Positions 13,252-26,604 of a DNA stretch of 64,000 bases are shown piece by piece. The notes below the pieces were generated by a model. That model made no database searches and was not told the origin of the DNA. It worked only from the letters and a program-made list of their open reading frames with translations. This DNA comes from Pelargonium tetragonum (Eukaryota; Streptophyta; Magnoliopsida; Geraniales; Geraniaceae): NCBI GenBank assembly GCA_036897445.1, contig JAYMTL010000073.1:1-64000 (forward strand), in the 5' to 3' direction. The position numbers and the translations under genes were made by a program. How positions within the stretch are numbered: position 1 is the first letter of the stretch; every line of letters begins with the position of its first letter.

Positions 13252-15343
13252 TAAGGGGACAGCACACACCCTTATCTTATAGTATAGCTAGCTACAAGTC
13301 AAGGTTACTCTAGTTACCTGGACAGTAAAAGATATATACATCAAAACAAGAAAGCTAACAAATTAAATAGAAAAGCTCAGAATCCAGGCAAGGTTTATTC
13401 TTGTAAGGGCCCTTTTAAGAGTAGGAGTCTTTAGTTAGGATAATTCCATATTTTAAAATTATTCCAGGGTTGAAGTCACTAGATTCCGTTGCAGGAGTGG
13501 CTAAATAAAAGGGGATTTAACTATAAATGAATTTTATATTAAACCTTTTTTTAATTAATATAGCTATAATTGTCTTGTCGTGAGGACTCCTATCTTTTTA
13601 GGAGTAACTTAGGGTATTATATAATTATAAATAAAGCTTGTAGAAATATCCTACTAATTTTTAATTTACTGGTATAATTTTTGTAAAGCTTCCGTAAAAA
13701 ATGTCAAAGAAATTAGAGGATTCCATATAACCCGCGCATGTAAAAACAAGTGCAAGTGTATTATAGCGCCCCATAAAACCTTAGAAATCCTATTTATATA
13801 AAATACTTAAAAAAGAGACTTTCTTTAACGAGTAAACTCTATTTTACTTAGGGACTTTCCTTTAATCGGGAGTTCATAAAGAAGTAGATTTTGCTTGCGC
13901 TGACCCTTTTTTGACCCGGCAGTTTATGCAGCTTAGATCAATATCTGGTAGCGGATAGGGCTATATACGTCCAGTACGATTCCTAAAGTAATGCTCGCGT
14001 AAATCCTTAATTTAGCAAAAGCAAGGGTTTTTAAGATTATCCAAAAATAGAATGTTACTCGTAAACATCATACTTCAGTACTAAAATCTTTCTAAGTTTT
14101 TGCATAACAGAATCCGGTCCTTAACTTATGGGTCCTTGGGATTTAGATGACTCGAGAATTGCGTTTGTAACGACAACCTTTGCTTGAGGGATAACAACCT
14201 GTATGCAATAAAATCATATAAAAAGTGGTCCGTGTCAAATCTTTTTTTAAACCCATTTTGTATAAGTTCTTTTGTTTTATAGGTATTTAGGAGTCTTTCT
14301 TTTATAAACCAATACTGGAGTTTCCCTATCTAGAGCTAAGTCAATGAAAGTCGGTCTCAAATGAGGGCAATCCTAAAAGGCTTCTCCCGTAAGGAAGTAC
14401 TTCATATTTGTACTAGTATTCCCTTTTTGTTATTAGGGACCCCTTTTTAAGTTATATCTACTCGGAGAAACTCTTGCTTTTGTTAAGGATAAAAGTGACT
14501 ATTCGAGATTTGTTTCATTTTTTACATTTTACACAGGATATAGAAATTACTGTACAGAGTTTCTAGACAAAATGCAAGGGATTTCCTGTATCTCAGGAAG
14601 AAATAGAAAAAAAAAGAGCGCGGGAAACTCTCAAGAAATTTAAGGTTTAACTGCCCAGAGCTCGCTTTTTGAATCGGACACCGCAATTTGTTCAAACTAG
14701 CGGAGTAAGCTCTATAAATTCTTTATAATAATTGTTAGACCTCCCCACAAACTAAATAAAAAGGGTGCTGGCAGGAAGGAAGCCGCACGAATAGCTTATA
14801 GAAAAAGTGACCTAGAAAAGCTTTGTGGAGGGTTAGCTTAGAGAATTTACTTATATCATTGAAAGGAACCTAGGTTAGAGGGGTAGCTCTTTTGTTTTTA
14901 AAGGCACTTTTGCAATAGTTTAATAGAAGTAGATTAGTAAGTCAGAAAAGCGGGTAGATACAAGCGTAAGGCATAAAAATCCGCGAGCTAACGAGTATTC
15001 TTATACTACAAGGTCCGCTTTGGAAAATTTTTCAGAGTTATGACAGGATTGAATAGAGTAATAGGGCTTTATGTATTTTTAGTATAGAGCAGGTATCCCA
15101 CTTGTTTCTAAAAAGAAGTTTCATCTGTGGTTTGTATAACAGTTTAAGAAAGAAGCGTTCCTTTGAATAGGATTTGGGGAGTAAACAGTGACAGATTAAA
15201 AATTGAGTAATCCCGCCATTTTCCTTTTATAAGTCCTTTACTAGTATAGGGTATTTAGCTGCCAATGCTAGGAATTAACTACTACGTATAAAGAGAGTAA
15301 AGTCTAGTGCCTTTTTGGTTTTAAAATACAGGAAGAGAAGATT

Positions 15344-15362
15344 AAGCTCTCGCCTAGAGCTT
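15344..15362. repeat. Hairpin, 7-bp arms
   Basis: AAGCTCT and AGAGCTT flank a 5-base loop CGCCT with no mismatch. It is within chance expectation for the window. Confidence 0.45.
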
Positions 15363-16080
15363 TATTTTTCTGAATATTACTTTATTTTTTCATTTCCGAG
15401 GTACCACTATTAAGGCTTCTACCTGTCACACAAGGCGACAGTATACTTTTAGTCTTTCTTTAAAGGATAATACTCAAGTGTCTATGATACAAGAAATTTT
15501 AAATGGAAAGGGGTTTTCCTAGTATAAAAACTTAAAAGGCATGCAAAGGAAAGTACAACTCTGCGGGAATTTCTAAAAAGGGCAGCTTTTAATAAAGCTA
15601 AGAAATCCTTGTTATGAAACCGCTAAGCTAAGGGTATTTTTTTAATTCGTTTTATGTATTTAAAAGGGATAAAAAGGAGGAATACCAGAGCAGGGAAAAT
15701 TTCCTTGTGTTGTAGAAAATCTGTAAGCTTGATAAGTAAGACTTTCAATTAGGACTCATTTTTACAAGTCTTCTTTGAACTATTTAATTCCGAGAAGGGG
15801 ATACTGAGATTTCCTAATCTAGTAGTTTACTCTTTATAATTAAGTGTTATCAGGCAATAAGGGGGCCCTTTAAGTATGGGATATGCGCAGGATTAGATAA
15901 AAAGGCTCTTGTGCTTCTCCCCTGTGGTGCTAATCTCTAGAGTCTGATGGTACTGGGAATTCTGAGGTTTATCTACCTACTTTGATTTGAGAGTATTACC
16001 CGTGCTGTATAAAAACTGGGTTATATATTATATATAAAAGGACCCTTCATAAAGGCCTTTACGACGTCTTTTTGTTTTCC

Positions 16081-16108
16081 TTGTCAGAAGTAATATTACT
16101 TCTGACAA
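16081..16108. repeat. Perfect 28-bp palindrome
   Basis: The left half TTGTCAGAAGTAAT is followed immediately by its exact reverse complement, with no loop. At this base composition a perfect 28-bp palindrome is expected fewer than once per thousand windows of this size. The palindrome and about 25 bases after it (to about 16130) keep several CA dinucleotides, unlike the flanks, so the patch looks younger than the RIP. It could be two fused terminal inverted repeats left by a DNA transposon, a repair-made fold-back, or a protein-binding site. Confidence 0.85.
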
Positions 16109-18778
16109 TTCATCGGCAACAGACACAAATCCCCTTTTTGAAAAAACGATAAAGCAAGCGCATATGCATAGGAGTTCCTTAATTTAGGAAGATTATTTTG
16201 TCTAAATAGAGTTTCCAGTAAAGTACAAACCACTGAACTGAATAAAAGGAAAGGCTAGTCAAAACAAAAAAAGCCAAGGATTCCTAAGGCAGTAAAGAGA
16301 ATTGCTCCTGCTAAACCTAAGTTAGAATACACGAATAGAAAGGTGGCCTTAGGTATATAAGTAAGAACAGAATTAACAAATCGCGGTCTCAGTCTGTATA
16401 TTTTGGGGTTATAACAAAGCTCCTCGGGAAAGGGTATAGATACGAGCAAGCTTCCTACCAACTATTTTCTTATTACCTGTCAAAAGTCGAAAAGTAGCCC
16501 GCTATTTAAGGTTTAATAATACTAAAGTTACTAGTAAGATTTTTTTAAGAATTAGGTATTACACCTTGTTAACGATTCCTAAAAAGACACAACTAAAGTA
16601 AGCAGGATAACCCCTAATTTTCTTTTCCTTTTCGATTTAGAATTTTTGGTAATATCCCTTTCTAGGTGTTGGCCCTTATTTTACTGCTTTATCAAGCTAA
16701 ATAGGAGTGCTCTTAATTTTTTCCTATATCCTACTCCATGTTAGCTCTATTTCCTTGAACGGTTTTTCCGTCAAATTTTTTTATAAGTCCCTATATTGCA
16801 ACTTTACGAAATCCACATCCTAGGACTTATATGATTTTCTAATGAGTAGTACTCCTTAGCTCCTATAGGAATAAAGAACTCGCCTTTGAAATAATTGAAG
16901 TTAGTTCTTGATTTACCAAGAATTCAGTATTATAAATATAGGAGAATACTTAAATAATGAGAAGAGCCCCTGTAGCTAAAATGCCCCGGCTAGTTCTCAA
17001 GGACGCGGGTAGAGTCTTTAAATAAAAAAAGGTATAGGTTATAACAACAAAGCATTTTATATAGTTATATAGATAGAACTCTTTTTTTAGAAACAAGAAA
17101 AAAATCTCTTTCTACATTTCCTAGATTTTCCTTCCTAATAAAAACCTTTCCTCACTCGAAAGAGAGAGCCCCCTGAGCTATACACTCTAACGCGATTCTT
17201 AGTAAATTTGTCTAAAGGGTATCCCTTTATATATGTCAAAGAGTCTACCAAACCCCTATAATACATAAAGTAAGTCGGTTTTTGTGTCAACAAAGTAAAC
17301 AGGTTTCTGGCCCTCCGTACTACCTTTTTACGATCTGCCCAAAGAGTTTCTTAAATATTATTTACCTTTTGTAAACCCTAACGACGTCTTTTTTTTTATA
17401 AATATTAAAACATTAACCTTCCTTTTATTCTGTAACATTTTTCACAACCTAAAGGATTCCTACAAAGGAGTTTAAGTAAAACTGCACAAAAGTAAAGGGG
17501 CCACTCTAAACAACAAAGGGAATAAATAAGGGTACTAAAAAGCATCCACGTAAAAAGTCGTAGCAGGGCTTGTATTATACAGAGAGGGTGTCTAATTCTA
17601 ATATTTACAACTCCCAATCCCGGGGTCCTCTCTTAATGAGTGTTTATAACTACTGCCTGGAACTAAAACTAAGGAGTATCACAGATAAAAGAGGCGTCAG
17701 TTTACTACTACTTTAAGTTAAGGGTTTATATGATATGCGCTTGCTCTATAGTAAAGAGACTCCTTTTTAGTGTATAAGAACCCTTAATCATAATAAGGTA
17801 CTTTAGTTTGTTCTTTATGCTTTTTAAGAAACTAGGTCGTGTACGTCACTAAATTTCTTTAAGAAAGAGGGCACTCTTACTTAGAAAGTTTCATAAACTA
17901 ATAAATAAGTTTAAGGAAGTAGCCTAAAAAGGAAACTCTAGGATTTCTGTATCCTATAAGCAAATTCTTAATCAAAAATTATATAACTAAATTTCTATGC
18001 AAAGGAGGGATACAGGGGTTAGGGAGATGTTCTACTGAGTATTTAAATTTAGGTTGCATTTATTAAGATTTTTCAGAAGGTTATGAGATACACTCTTGTA
18101 TTTAGTAAAGTGTAGTTCTTTAGTTTTAATTATTAAGTTTTCTATTTTGCGATAAAGTGACATTGAATTTTTATAGCTTACAGGGCTGAGATTAAAGGAA
18201 ATAGGTTTCTTTTGAGTTTGTAGAACTTTCAAATTTTCTCTCATCAATACTATTAAAAAGAGTTATAGGAGGTTTCCTAAGGGTTTAGATTTAGAAGCTT
18301 TTAAGTAAAAACTTGGGTTCTAGTACTCTATCTTTTCTTGACTACTTTACTGAGTTCTCTTAGTCTTAGTTAGACTACCTTTTGTGGCAGAAACTGGGTA
18401 GACTCGTTTCGGTATTAAATTCAAACACAGTAGTTCTTAGTTAAGTTTTTGATTTGCTATAGTTTAAATAAGCGGGAAACTTTTGAGTAATAGCTCTGCC
18501 CGGGTAAGGTATGTTGGATGTTCCAGCATTAACAAATTTGTTAGCAAAAAAAGAGTAAGAAGTAAAAAAAGCAAAAATGAAGATAATAAAAGGTTATAAC
18601 TTGAGGAAGGGTTAAAATAGGGAATCCCTCAAGGTTATCTTTTTGAGTGCGAGAAATAGAAACTTCTTAGTTAGTTTCTTAAAAACTTAGATATAAAGCA
18701 TCGGAATTCTAAATTCTAAGAGAGCTCTCTATTAATTTCTAATTATTTGCGAAAGTGTAATTTTGTGTTACAAAACCC

Positions 18779-18806
18779 GCTTAAAGGATTCTAGAATCCT
18801 TTAAGC
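18779..18806. repeat. Perfect 28-bp palindrome
   Basis: The half-site GCTTAAAGGATTCT is followed without a loop by its exact reverse complement, centred on CTAG. It has the same length as the palindrome at 16081, 2.7 kb away, but is unrelated in sequence. A second hairpin starts six bases downstream. Perfect symmetry means it formed or was corrected after most RIP had stopped. Confidence 0.85.
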
Positions 18807-18812
18807 TGTAAG

Positions 18813-18841
18813 AAGCAATTTATTTATTTACCGAATTGCTT
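18813..18841. repeat. Hairpin next to 28-bp palindrome, 8-bp arms
   Basis: AAGCAATT and AATTGCTT flank a 13-base AT-rich loop. With the 28-bp palindrome just before it, the two make a double-hairpin unit of 63 bp. Such pairs occur at termini of some mobile elements and replication structures, but nothing else nearby supports either. Confidence 0.6.
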
Positions 18842-20322
18842 TATCCTTTTTTACTATCCCCAATTAAGAGGTTGTGTTCTTTCCCTAAGTAGGGACACTT
18901 TATTCTAAGCTACTAAGATTTTACTTCTCGTAGTAGCGCAAGTTTTTAGTTTTGGTATGTATATGATTACACTCTTGTTAAGTTACTTTTTAAAATTAGC
19001 TAGAATTCTTTTAGTAATCCCGTTGGAATTATTATATTTAATATAAGGAAACACCCGTACCTTAAATAAATGTCTTTGACTTAATCCTAGGACTTGAGGG
19101 CAAACCCCCTCTTAGTGCGACCTCAGAAAAGGCCTTTTTATCCTAGGAAATTCTGGTGTTTTAAAAGAGACCCCTTTTGTAACACAAGCTTTTAGAGGTT
19201 TTGTTTTATCTTCTATACTAAACTGAGCTTACTCCTTATCATCAAAAATTTAGCAGTAATTAGTCAAAAGACTCTTAGTGGTTATATCAATTGAGATACT
19301 TGGAAAGTGGAGTTTATTGCTTAATAGGATTTTACGGGATAGTTAGAAGTCGGGGCTCCGTGTCACTTAAGGGGTACTACTTTTTGATAGCTATAATCAA
19401 AGAGTTTCACTTGCGTTTAGGATAAGGCAACTTCCGAGACTTCCTTGGACTGACTGACAAGCTACTTTGATTTTTAGAGGGGTATCCCTTAGAAAAGACT
19501 TTAATACATATTTTATTAAATGAATTATCACTGCGATATGTGCAGCAGGTTCTAATACGAAATTAAAGAGTACTAAATAAAATAAAAAAGGAAACCTCGT
19601 TGTTATGGCATCGAATTGTACACTCCCAATTTTTTGGGGCTTCCGCTATTAAAGGCAGTACCCCGTAGTAGTGTTTCTTTTATTTTATCTCAGATTGGTT
19701 TTGACTCTCCCAAGATATCCTTTTGTTCTACTAGCACGTCACCTCTATCGTAAGAGTACAAATTACGGACTATTCCCTAACTTGATATGATATGTCCTGA
19801 GTATGTTATAACTTCGCCAATTGAACTTAGCTATATTTATATTGAGGGCTCCTATAATTTAGTGAAAATGACTCTTACTGTAATGAGTCTATAACGCATT
19901 CTTTTAATTAATTTAAGACCTAAAAAGGCTCCACTTTATACCTATCGGGACCGTGTAACTATTTTGATACAAGAAACTTAAATTTGCTTCCAGGCCCCGA
20001 AAGAACTTCCTGTTTTATGAATTACTCCAGCACCACTTGCTTACTAAACTACGAACATTTTTAAACTGCGTTGATATAGAGTCATGTACTTAAAGATTTT
20101 CCTTCCAAATTTGAGGAATAGGATACTGCCTCCGTGTTTCTTTTTCTTATTTAGTAAAAAGCCCTTCCCTTAAGGTTAGTTTAGCATTCAATAACGGATA
20201 AAAGATTTCAGTGTACTTAGTGTACTTATAGAGTTTTAAGCAAAAGTATGAAATATCCCCTTTTTAAAAGGGCTTCCTTTTTTGTCGGTTATTCCATGAT
20301 AAGGAGCTTTTTGAGCTAGGGG

Positions 20323-20334
20323 CCCTTATAAGGG
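20323..20334. repeat. Palindrome CCCTTATAAGGG
   Basis: A 12-bp perfect palindrome is followed about 35 bases later by GGGC/GCCC arms. It is within chance expectation and listed for completeness. Confidence 0.4.
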
Positions 20335-23300
20335 GTATCCAGAGTTTTTGTAAGGGCGGTATTGCCCATTAAGGAGCACCCCTCTTATAAAATAATAAGG
20401 TACACACAGGCACCAAGGGTTCTTTGGCTTGTATCGATAGTCTTAGTTTTCACTTTAGTAGAAAGCTCTATAACATAAGTTCTTGCTGTGTAAGTTTTAA
20501 TTAGTACCTTACTGCTTTGTAAGTTCTAAAAAATATATTAGGCAAACTTTTCTTCATAAATTTTGGCTGCCTTTAAGTGGCTATAATTCAATAAACAAGA
20601 TTCTCGTCGGTGGGTTTCCGCTAATTTTTCTCATAGAAATAGAATAACAGGAGCTAGGGTTTTCGTATTAGAAGAATTCAAGGGGGTGACCAAAGGACCC
20701 TCTTTTAGATCGATTTTCCTTACTTGTATGCCCTGATATGCAAGTTTATGAGATTAGTAAGAGTACAGTATGAATATTTGACTAAAGCAATAAAAGAACT
20801 TTTTCGTCAAGAAAATACGAATATTATACTGTCAGGCCGAGTCCTTAAGCTTCTCTTACGGTTCTCATACAATGTTATTAGGAGGCTTAAGCGCTGCAGC
20901 TCCTGTGTTGTTACTTCAGGCCTAGTAAACCTTGAGAAATTTAGGCGTAAGTCAAAATAGGGAAGCAAAGGGATTCTCACTCTTTGTTCCTCTCTGACTT
21001 CTCTTTAGGGTTCTGTCTTATAGTGCTTATAGTGTATAAGAGTCTCCGAAAACCTCTCCCCGAAGGTGAAAAGCTGGGCTACCCACACCTTAACTGAACC
21101 ATAGTATAGGACTTAAATTCCTTTTTCTAGTAGCTCTGAGAAAGATACAGAGTTCCACTTCTAAGATTGGTATATCTCTTGGGCAGATACGGAAGAGTAA
21201 GAAAGAGCAAGGTAAGTCAAACTAAATGCGGGCATATGGCATATGTAGAACTGCACTTGTTTGCTTCTAATTTTGGGTAAGGTAGGAGAAGTCGCAAAGA
21301 ATTCAAGCTCAAGTAAGGGAATAGGTTGCTGGCAAAGGGTAATAGTAACTTTAGGACTGTTCCACTGAACCCGGATTTGTTTTATGGTAACCCCTACTAA
21401 ACTAAATAAACCCTTTTGAATATAGGTTTTTATCTGTAGGCGCTATTTAAGAGGAGAGTAGGACCGCTACATTCTGCGAGTATTGTGCCAAGAACCTTAG
21501 TTTCATTTTTGCACTCTAGTTTTAAGAGTTCTTTTCAAAGAAATTCTATTGCTCGTCCCTAGTGAGCCCATACACTAAGCACTACTACGTCTACTATGTG
21601 AAGTCCTTTACTGCCTTTTAAATACACTTCAGGTTAGTTAAAGCTTAGCCTTATTATGTTATTTATGTCGCATTAGCGGTATAAAAAGCCCAGGTATTGC
21701 CCCTAAAAACTTTATGACTGCTATAATTTTGCAGTGAGTTAAGAGGAATTAGGGTACATTACATTTATATAATATATTTCCATAGATGAACTAGGTAAGT
21801 CCTTTTTTATTGTAGCTTATAAGTCTTAGATTAGTAACTCAAAACTAGGACTATATATGTAAAATGTTTTCAAAATAGCAAGCCCACTTATTAGCACCGG
21901 CGGAAATAGACTTCAAATTAATGCAGCTTTAGAAAACCCTTAGGTATAACAGGAGTTCTTTCACTTAAGACAGGGAGGGGAAATCTCTCCAAGCTTTAAT
22001 TAAGTAAAGGGTTTCCTTTGGTTATGGCTGTAGTATTATTACCATTTTAAGTGAAGGTTCAAACCGAAAGATTTACGAAGATTAAGGTTCTGTTAAGGAG
22101 TATACTTCCTAACATAATTGAGTCCAGGGAGCTTGCTACTTAAGGAGTTAGCCAAAGCTGAGTATTGAGCAGTGTAGGCATAAAGTCCTTTTATATAAGG
22201 GTTTTTACCATAAGATAACTAAGCAGTCCATTCTGTGATCTCTACTTGAAAAGGGGAGCTAAGTCCTTTAACTCAAATCTTTTTAAAGTACAGTTAGTAG
22301 TATTATACTTTGAAATAAAGTATCCAAGGTACTGTACCCGGTTAAGAAGGGGGACTATAAACTAATTCTAAAAGGTTCTTTCTAAAGCTTTAACACTTAT
22401 CGGAAGCTCTCTTAGAGAATTCGGAAAAAAAAAGTCAATTTTGGCCAAAAAAAAATCATTGAAATCCCTTAAGCAATGTTTTTATTTGCTGTATACTGTG
22501 CAAAGGAGAAGGAGGTTCGTTTAATACAGGAACTAGGAGATAATTTGAGTGTTTGAGTAAATCCTCCGATTAGTTCTCTATATTAGTAGCACTAGAATCA
22601 TAGAGTTTTTTTTAGAATAAAATATAGCTTTTTGTTAGTGGTCTGAGCAAGGGCTTAGAACGACAATATCTAATCGAGATTTTCTTTATGGATTCCCTTT
22701 ATACTTAGTACCAGAATCTTGAAATTTAGAAATGTAAAGAGGGATTATAAAAAGGATTTTACACTATGGGCCCTTCATTAGACGAGCCGTTTGAGTACAA
22801 AAGCTTAATTTGGTATAACTTTTACTTAATTTACTGACAAGAGTCCTTACTATATCAAGGATTACTTACCCCCGAAAAATAGGGCAGGTTCTTCACAGAG
22901 CGACTAAACCAGCTCAAATCTCCCTCGTTGGAATTTTTGAAATTTCTACTTATCGATACTTTGGCTAAGGGTCTGCGGTTATTATACCGGATAGAATTTG
23001 CACAAAGAGTTACTAACCAACATTTTGGGTTCCTTCTCTAGAATAGAAAGGATGCTTATATTCCCCAAAATGACTAAGAGACACCCTAATACAGGAATAT
23101 TCAGATTCTTTGACTTGCAATGCTATACTACTGATTTTATAATTAAAACTTTTACCAGGTCCTCTTTTTACGTTCCACTTGTCAACTAAAAAAAAAGCAC
23201 ACCTTTTGTTACTTTTCGGTACAAACACTTTTGTAAAAGGAATTTCATTTTATACCTTTTATACCTTAAAAGTTTTGATAAGGCTTATATATGGAGCAGT

Positions 23301-24527
23301 AAAAGTTACGAAACCGCTTTCCCTTTTATCTTGATTGAGGAGCCCTCTTTTCTTTTTAGTATTTTCAGACAGTTGTTCATTCATAGAAAGTACCCTTTTA
23401 TTCTATACCCCTAGCCTAACTGGCATATACCAAAATCTATTCTTACTCTTTATATTATAAGGAAATCGGCTTTGTCTGAACTAAATCCCTCTAACAATTA
23501 CATAATTAAGAATTTCTTTCTCGAGTTCGTAAACCAATAAAGTAAGTCTTGAAGAACTTTAAATTTAAAAGAGGATAATTTTTTCTTGGTTTTCTTGGTA
23601 GGCGGCCCTTTGTTTACGCGCAAACTTAAGCTTTCAAGCTTCTATTTATTAGGGCTTCCGTAGCTGTGAGGGGCTCTTAGGAATTGCTAGTCTAATAGAT
23701 AAAATTCAAGAAAGGCTTTGGGGTGTATAAGATGATCTCTTTAAATTTATGCTCAGGATTATAAGGCTTTCATTTGTATTGCAAAGGCAGTCTTATATTT
23801 GAGAGACTAAAAAATGAAACTACACTTCAACAGGATCCTTCTTGGATCTACGTTCTATACGGAAGCTTTTAGGGTACTCTAACTTTAAGGAAAGGGGGAG
23901 CTTAGACTTATTGCCAAAAGGTGTATAAAACATCTTACAAGGTTCCGAGCTAGGGGTACTCAATACCTATAGATTCAGCATTTCTGCATTATAAATTATA
24001 AGGATCTACTTTACAAAAAGAAATTTAAGGAGTTATCCGCAATTAATACATATAAAACCAAATGAACTGCGTCCATCAACACGGAGTTTTAGAGTCAAAG
24101 TATCTTAGCAAGTCGAGTGCTACTCTATATTTCAAAACTTTAAAATATTTATGAAGCCCAGTATCTCAATTTTGTATTAATTCTGCTTTAATTTAAAGAA
24201 AAACTTTTTAGTAAAGGGAGCTTTCTGGACTACATCTGGGTTCTAAAGGACTGACTGCCTGGATATTTTAACTCTTAGGGCTGCCCTTATGGTACAAAAC
24301 TTATTCTTAACTTTTTATACTTAATGGATATTCCGGGAATAGATAGTAAGAGCGGTATATTCCTTAAGACTCAGAAACTCATTCTATTTTCTTTGTTTAT
24401 TTAATATTACCATAGGAAACACTGGATTTACCCTTTTAGAATGGTGCACTTAAGCGTTCTCGGGAGTCTAGTGTAGAGAGGAAGTAAATATAACAGGCAC
24501 CCGAGTTGAGCTATCTTTTTAGACTTT

Positions 24528-24541
24528 AAAGGGATCCCTTT
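24528..24541. repeat. 14-bp palindrome centred on GATC
   Basis: AAAGGGATCCCTTT is a perfect palindrome. A related, longer but imperfect one lies at 53261-53281 with the same AAGGGATCCCTT core. Both words are built from the AAGG/CCTT steps that RIP leaves behind. Confidence 0.5.
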
Positions 24542-26581
24542 TTATATTAAGTTGCTAGCTAGAGGGTACATCTCTTGCGAATAGGGAAGAACTTGCATTC
24601 TAGTTAATAGAATATTAGAAAAAGCGCCTCTTAAGAAATCCCTAACGCTATGCCAAGTAATAAAAATGAGTAGATAAAAGACTCTACTTCAAGGTATATT
24701 TATATTACTAGCTGACCTCGAGAAAAGGGTCGGTTTTTAATATTAGAACAAGGCTACAATTAAAAAGGGCGGCGACTTGATTATAATGTTTAAGCCTTGT
24801 CCTGTAAACTTTTAAGTAAAGAGGGTTTCCTTCCATGTCGATAAAGTTTTTTTGTCTCTAGAAGTTTCTGTTTTGTAGGTTCTAAAGTTATCCCGGGGGT
24901 ATTCTTTGGGATTTAGAGTCTCTACTTTGTAGATATTTATATCAATACAGTTTCGTACCAACGCCTAATAGAAATCTTACAGCGTTAAAGCTTTTTAGGG
25001 ATATAGAAAAGGCGGGTTTAACTTTAACACAAGAGGTTCTTAGTAAATTTTAGTTAATATAAAGTTTAAAGGCTTGGTTATGAAGGGAATATGAGAGGCT
25101 GTATTTAACGAGTTCTTTTAATTAAAGCCTTTTGAGGTCCGTTAAAGCAGCATTCTTCGTTCTATCTAGGGTGTCCCCCTTAGTGCATCTAAACAAGTTA
25201 AATAACTTATCGTTTTTCAAGTAAAGACTTTAGGTTAAGCAATGGGATTGGTTGTAATAAAAGCTTCCTACACCGGCCCGTGTAAAAGCTCCGGGGGTCC
25301 CTTTAGCGACTATAGGGTGTTAAATAAAAAAAGGAGGATACTTAAGTTATTATAACTAGAGTCCTCTATTAAAATAAAAGGGACTTTGTAAAAACTCAAA
25401 AGTTCTTTCTTTACAACAGTTTTGCTTCCATAGGGGGAGAAAAGCTCTTGAACAAGGAAGGAGTTCTCCTTTAAATTATGTCAAGAGGCCCTCTGTATAA
25501 AATTTTTAGAAAAAGGAAGCCTAAAGAATTTTGAGGTTCTTTTTTATTAATTCCTAACTCTTAAGAAATATTGAATTACTTGGGAAGAGCCCGCACCGGA
25601 TAACTCGTTTTATAAAAATAATACTAACCGAAGGAATTCCTGCTAATAAGAAGTGTGCAAGAGTTTCTAAAAATTCTTTTTACGGCCATGTTTTATAGTA
25701 TAAAATAAGGAATACAACTAAGGGCTTTTTACTCTTTTATGGTTACGCAGCCTATTATGAAATTCAATTTATCTTTTAGGTTATTATCATAGCTTTCCTT
25801 TAATAAAGAGTCTACCTGAATTCTAAAAACGGGGAGTTTCCAAGTGCGAATAAGTTTTCTATAATAAAAAAGCAGTTAATTATATAAGGACCCTGTGACA
25901 AAAGCGCTTAGTATAGAATATTTTGACCTCCTACCATTGCTTAGAAATCTTCATGCCTACGGAAGGTAATAGTAAAGGGACCCGGCTTTTGGAGTATTCT
26001 AATAGCGACAAAAGGCCCCACTCTTTTAAAATTTAAAAAAAGGGCGTACAAATACCTTAGGAAGACTTTATTTATATTGGATAAACCTAACGACTCAAAA
26101 ATTGCTGGTGATAGATAGGGTTTCTTATTTCTTCCTACTAAAAGCTCGTGGAAAAGGGTTATACTTTTAACAGAAAACTTACTGCTCGGTTTAGGTACGA
26201 CTTTTAGTCCTTGAAGTTTACTATGAGAATGGGTTCCGCATAGTATACAAATGGGTGCGCTATCAAGAAAAGCTCTAGTTTGACCCAAGTTTTCCGGTGG
26301 ATTTCACAAGGTATGGCGGACTGTGCCACTAAAAAGGGCCCTTTCCTTCTTATTTGAGTAAGGTTGAGTAGAATTTTTCAATAGGATTTAGGATTAAATA
26401 CATCCATACTTAAGTAATTTGACTATAACTCCTCTAAATACTTCAACAAGGAACTTGTTTTAGCTACTACACGTCACACCTTAAGCAAGCTTTTTGTCCA
26501 AACATAGAAAAGTACGTGTCATATTAGATAGAGGGCGCACTTTTTACTTATTTAGCTTTACCCCTTCTAAAAAATATATAT

Positions 26582-26604
26582 AAAGAAAGGTCTCTACTTT
26601 CTTT
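26582..26604. repeat. Hairpin, 8-bp arms
   Basis: AAAGAAAG and CTTTCTTT are separated by seven bases. It is an exact but simple purine/pyrimidine hairpin, near chance expectation. Confidence 0.45.

Larger units (their letters stand above)
11766..16080. other. RIP-degenerate noncoding stretch
   Basis: I see no gene. The stretch includes a T-arm-like word near 12615, a short hairpin at 13115-13130, a run of ten G at 13242-13251 and a hairpin at 15344-15362. TA excess and CA/TG depletion resume right after the island that ends near 11765. Confidence 0.55.

Noticed and set aside
7538-15433. Identical 13-mer ACCTGTCACACAA at 7538 and 15421
   Set aside because: Many 13-mer matches are expected by chance in 64 kb and the flanks do not align.
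25941-26288. Minus-strand open frame of 115 codons, the longest in the window
   Set aside because: It starts at TTG, has RIP-type dinucleotides (ratio about 0.62) and no recognisable motif. A frame of this length is expected by chance in 64 kb.
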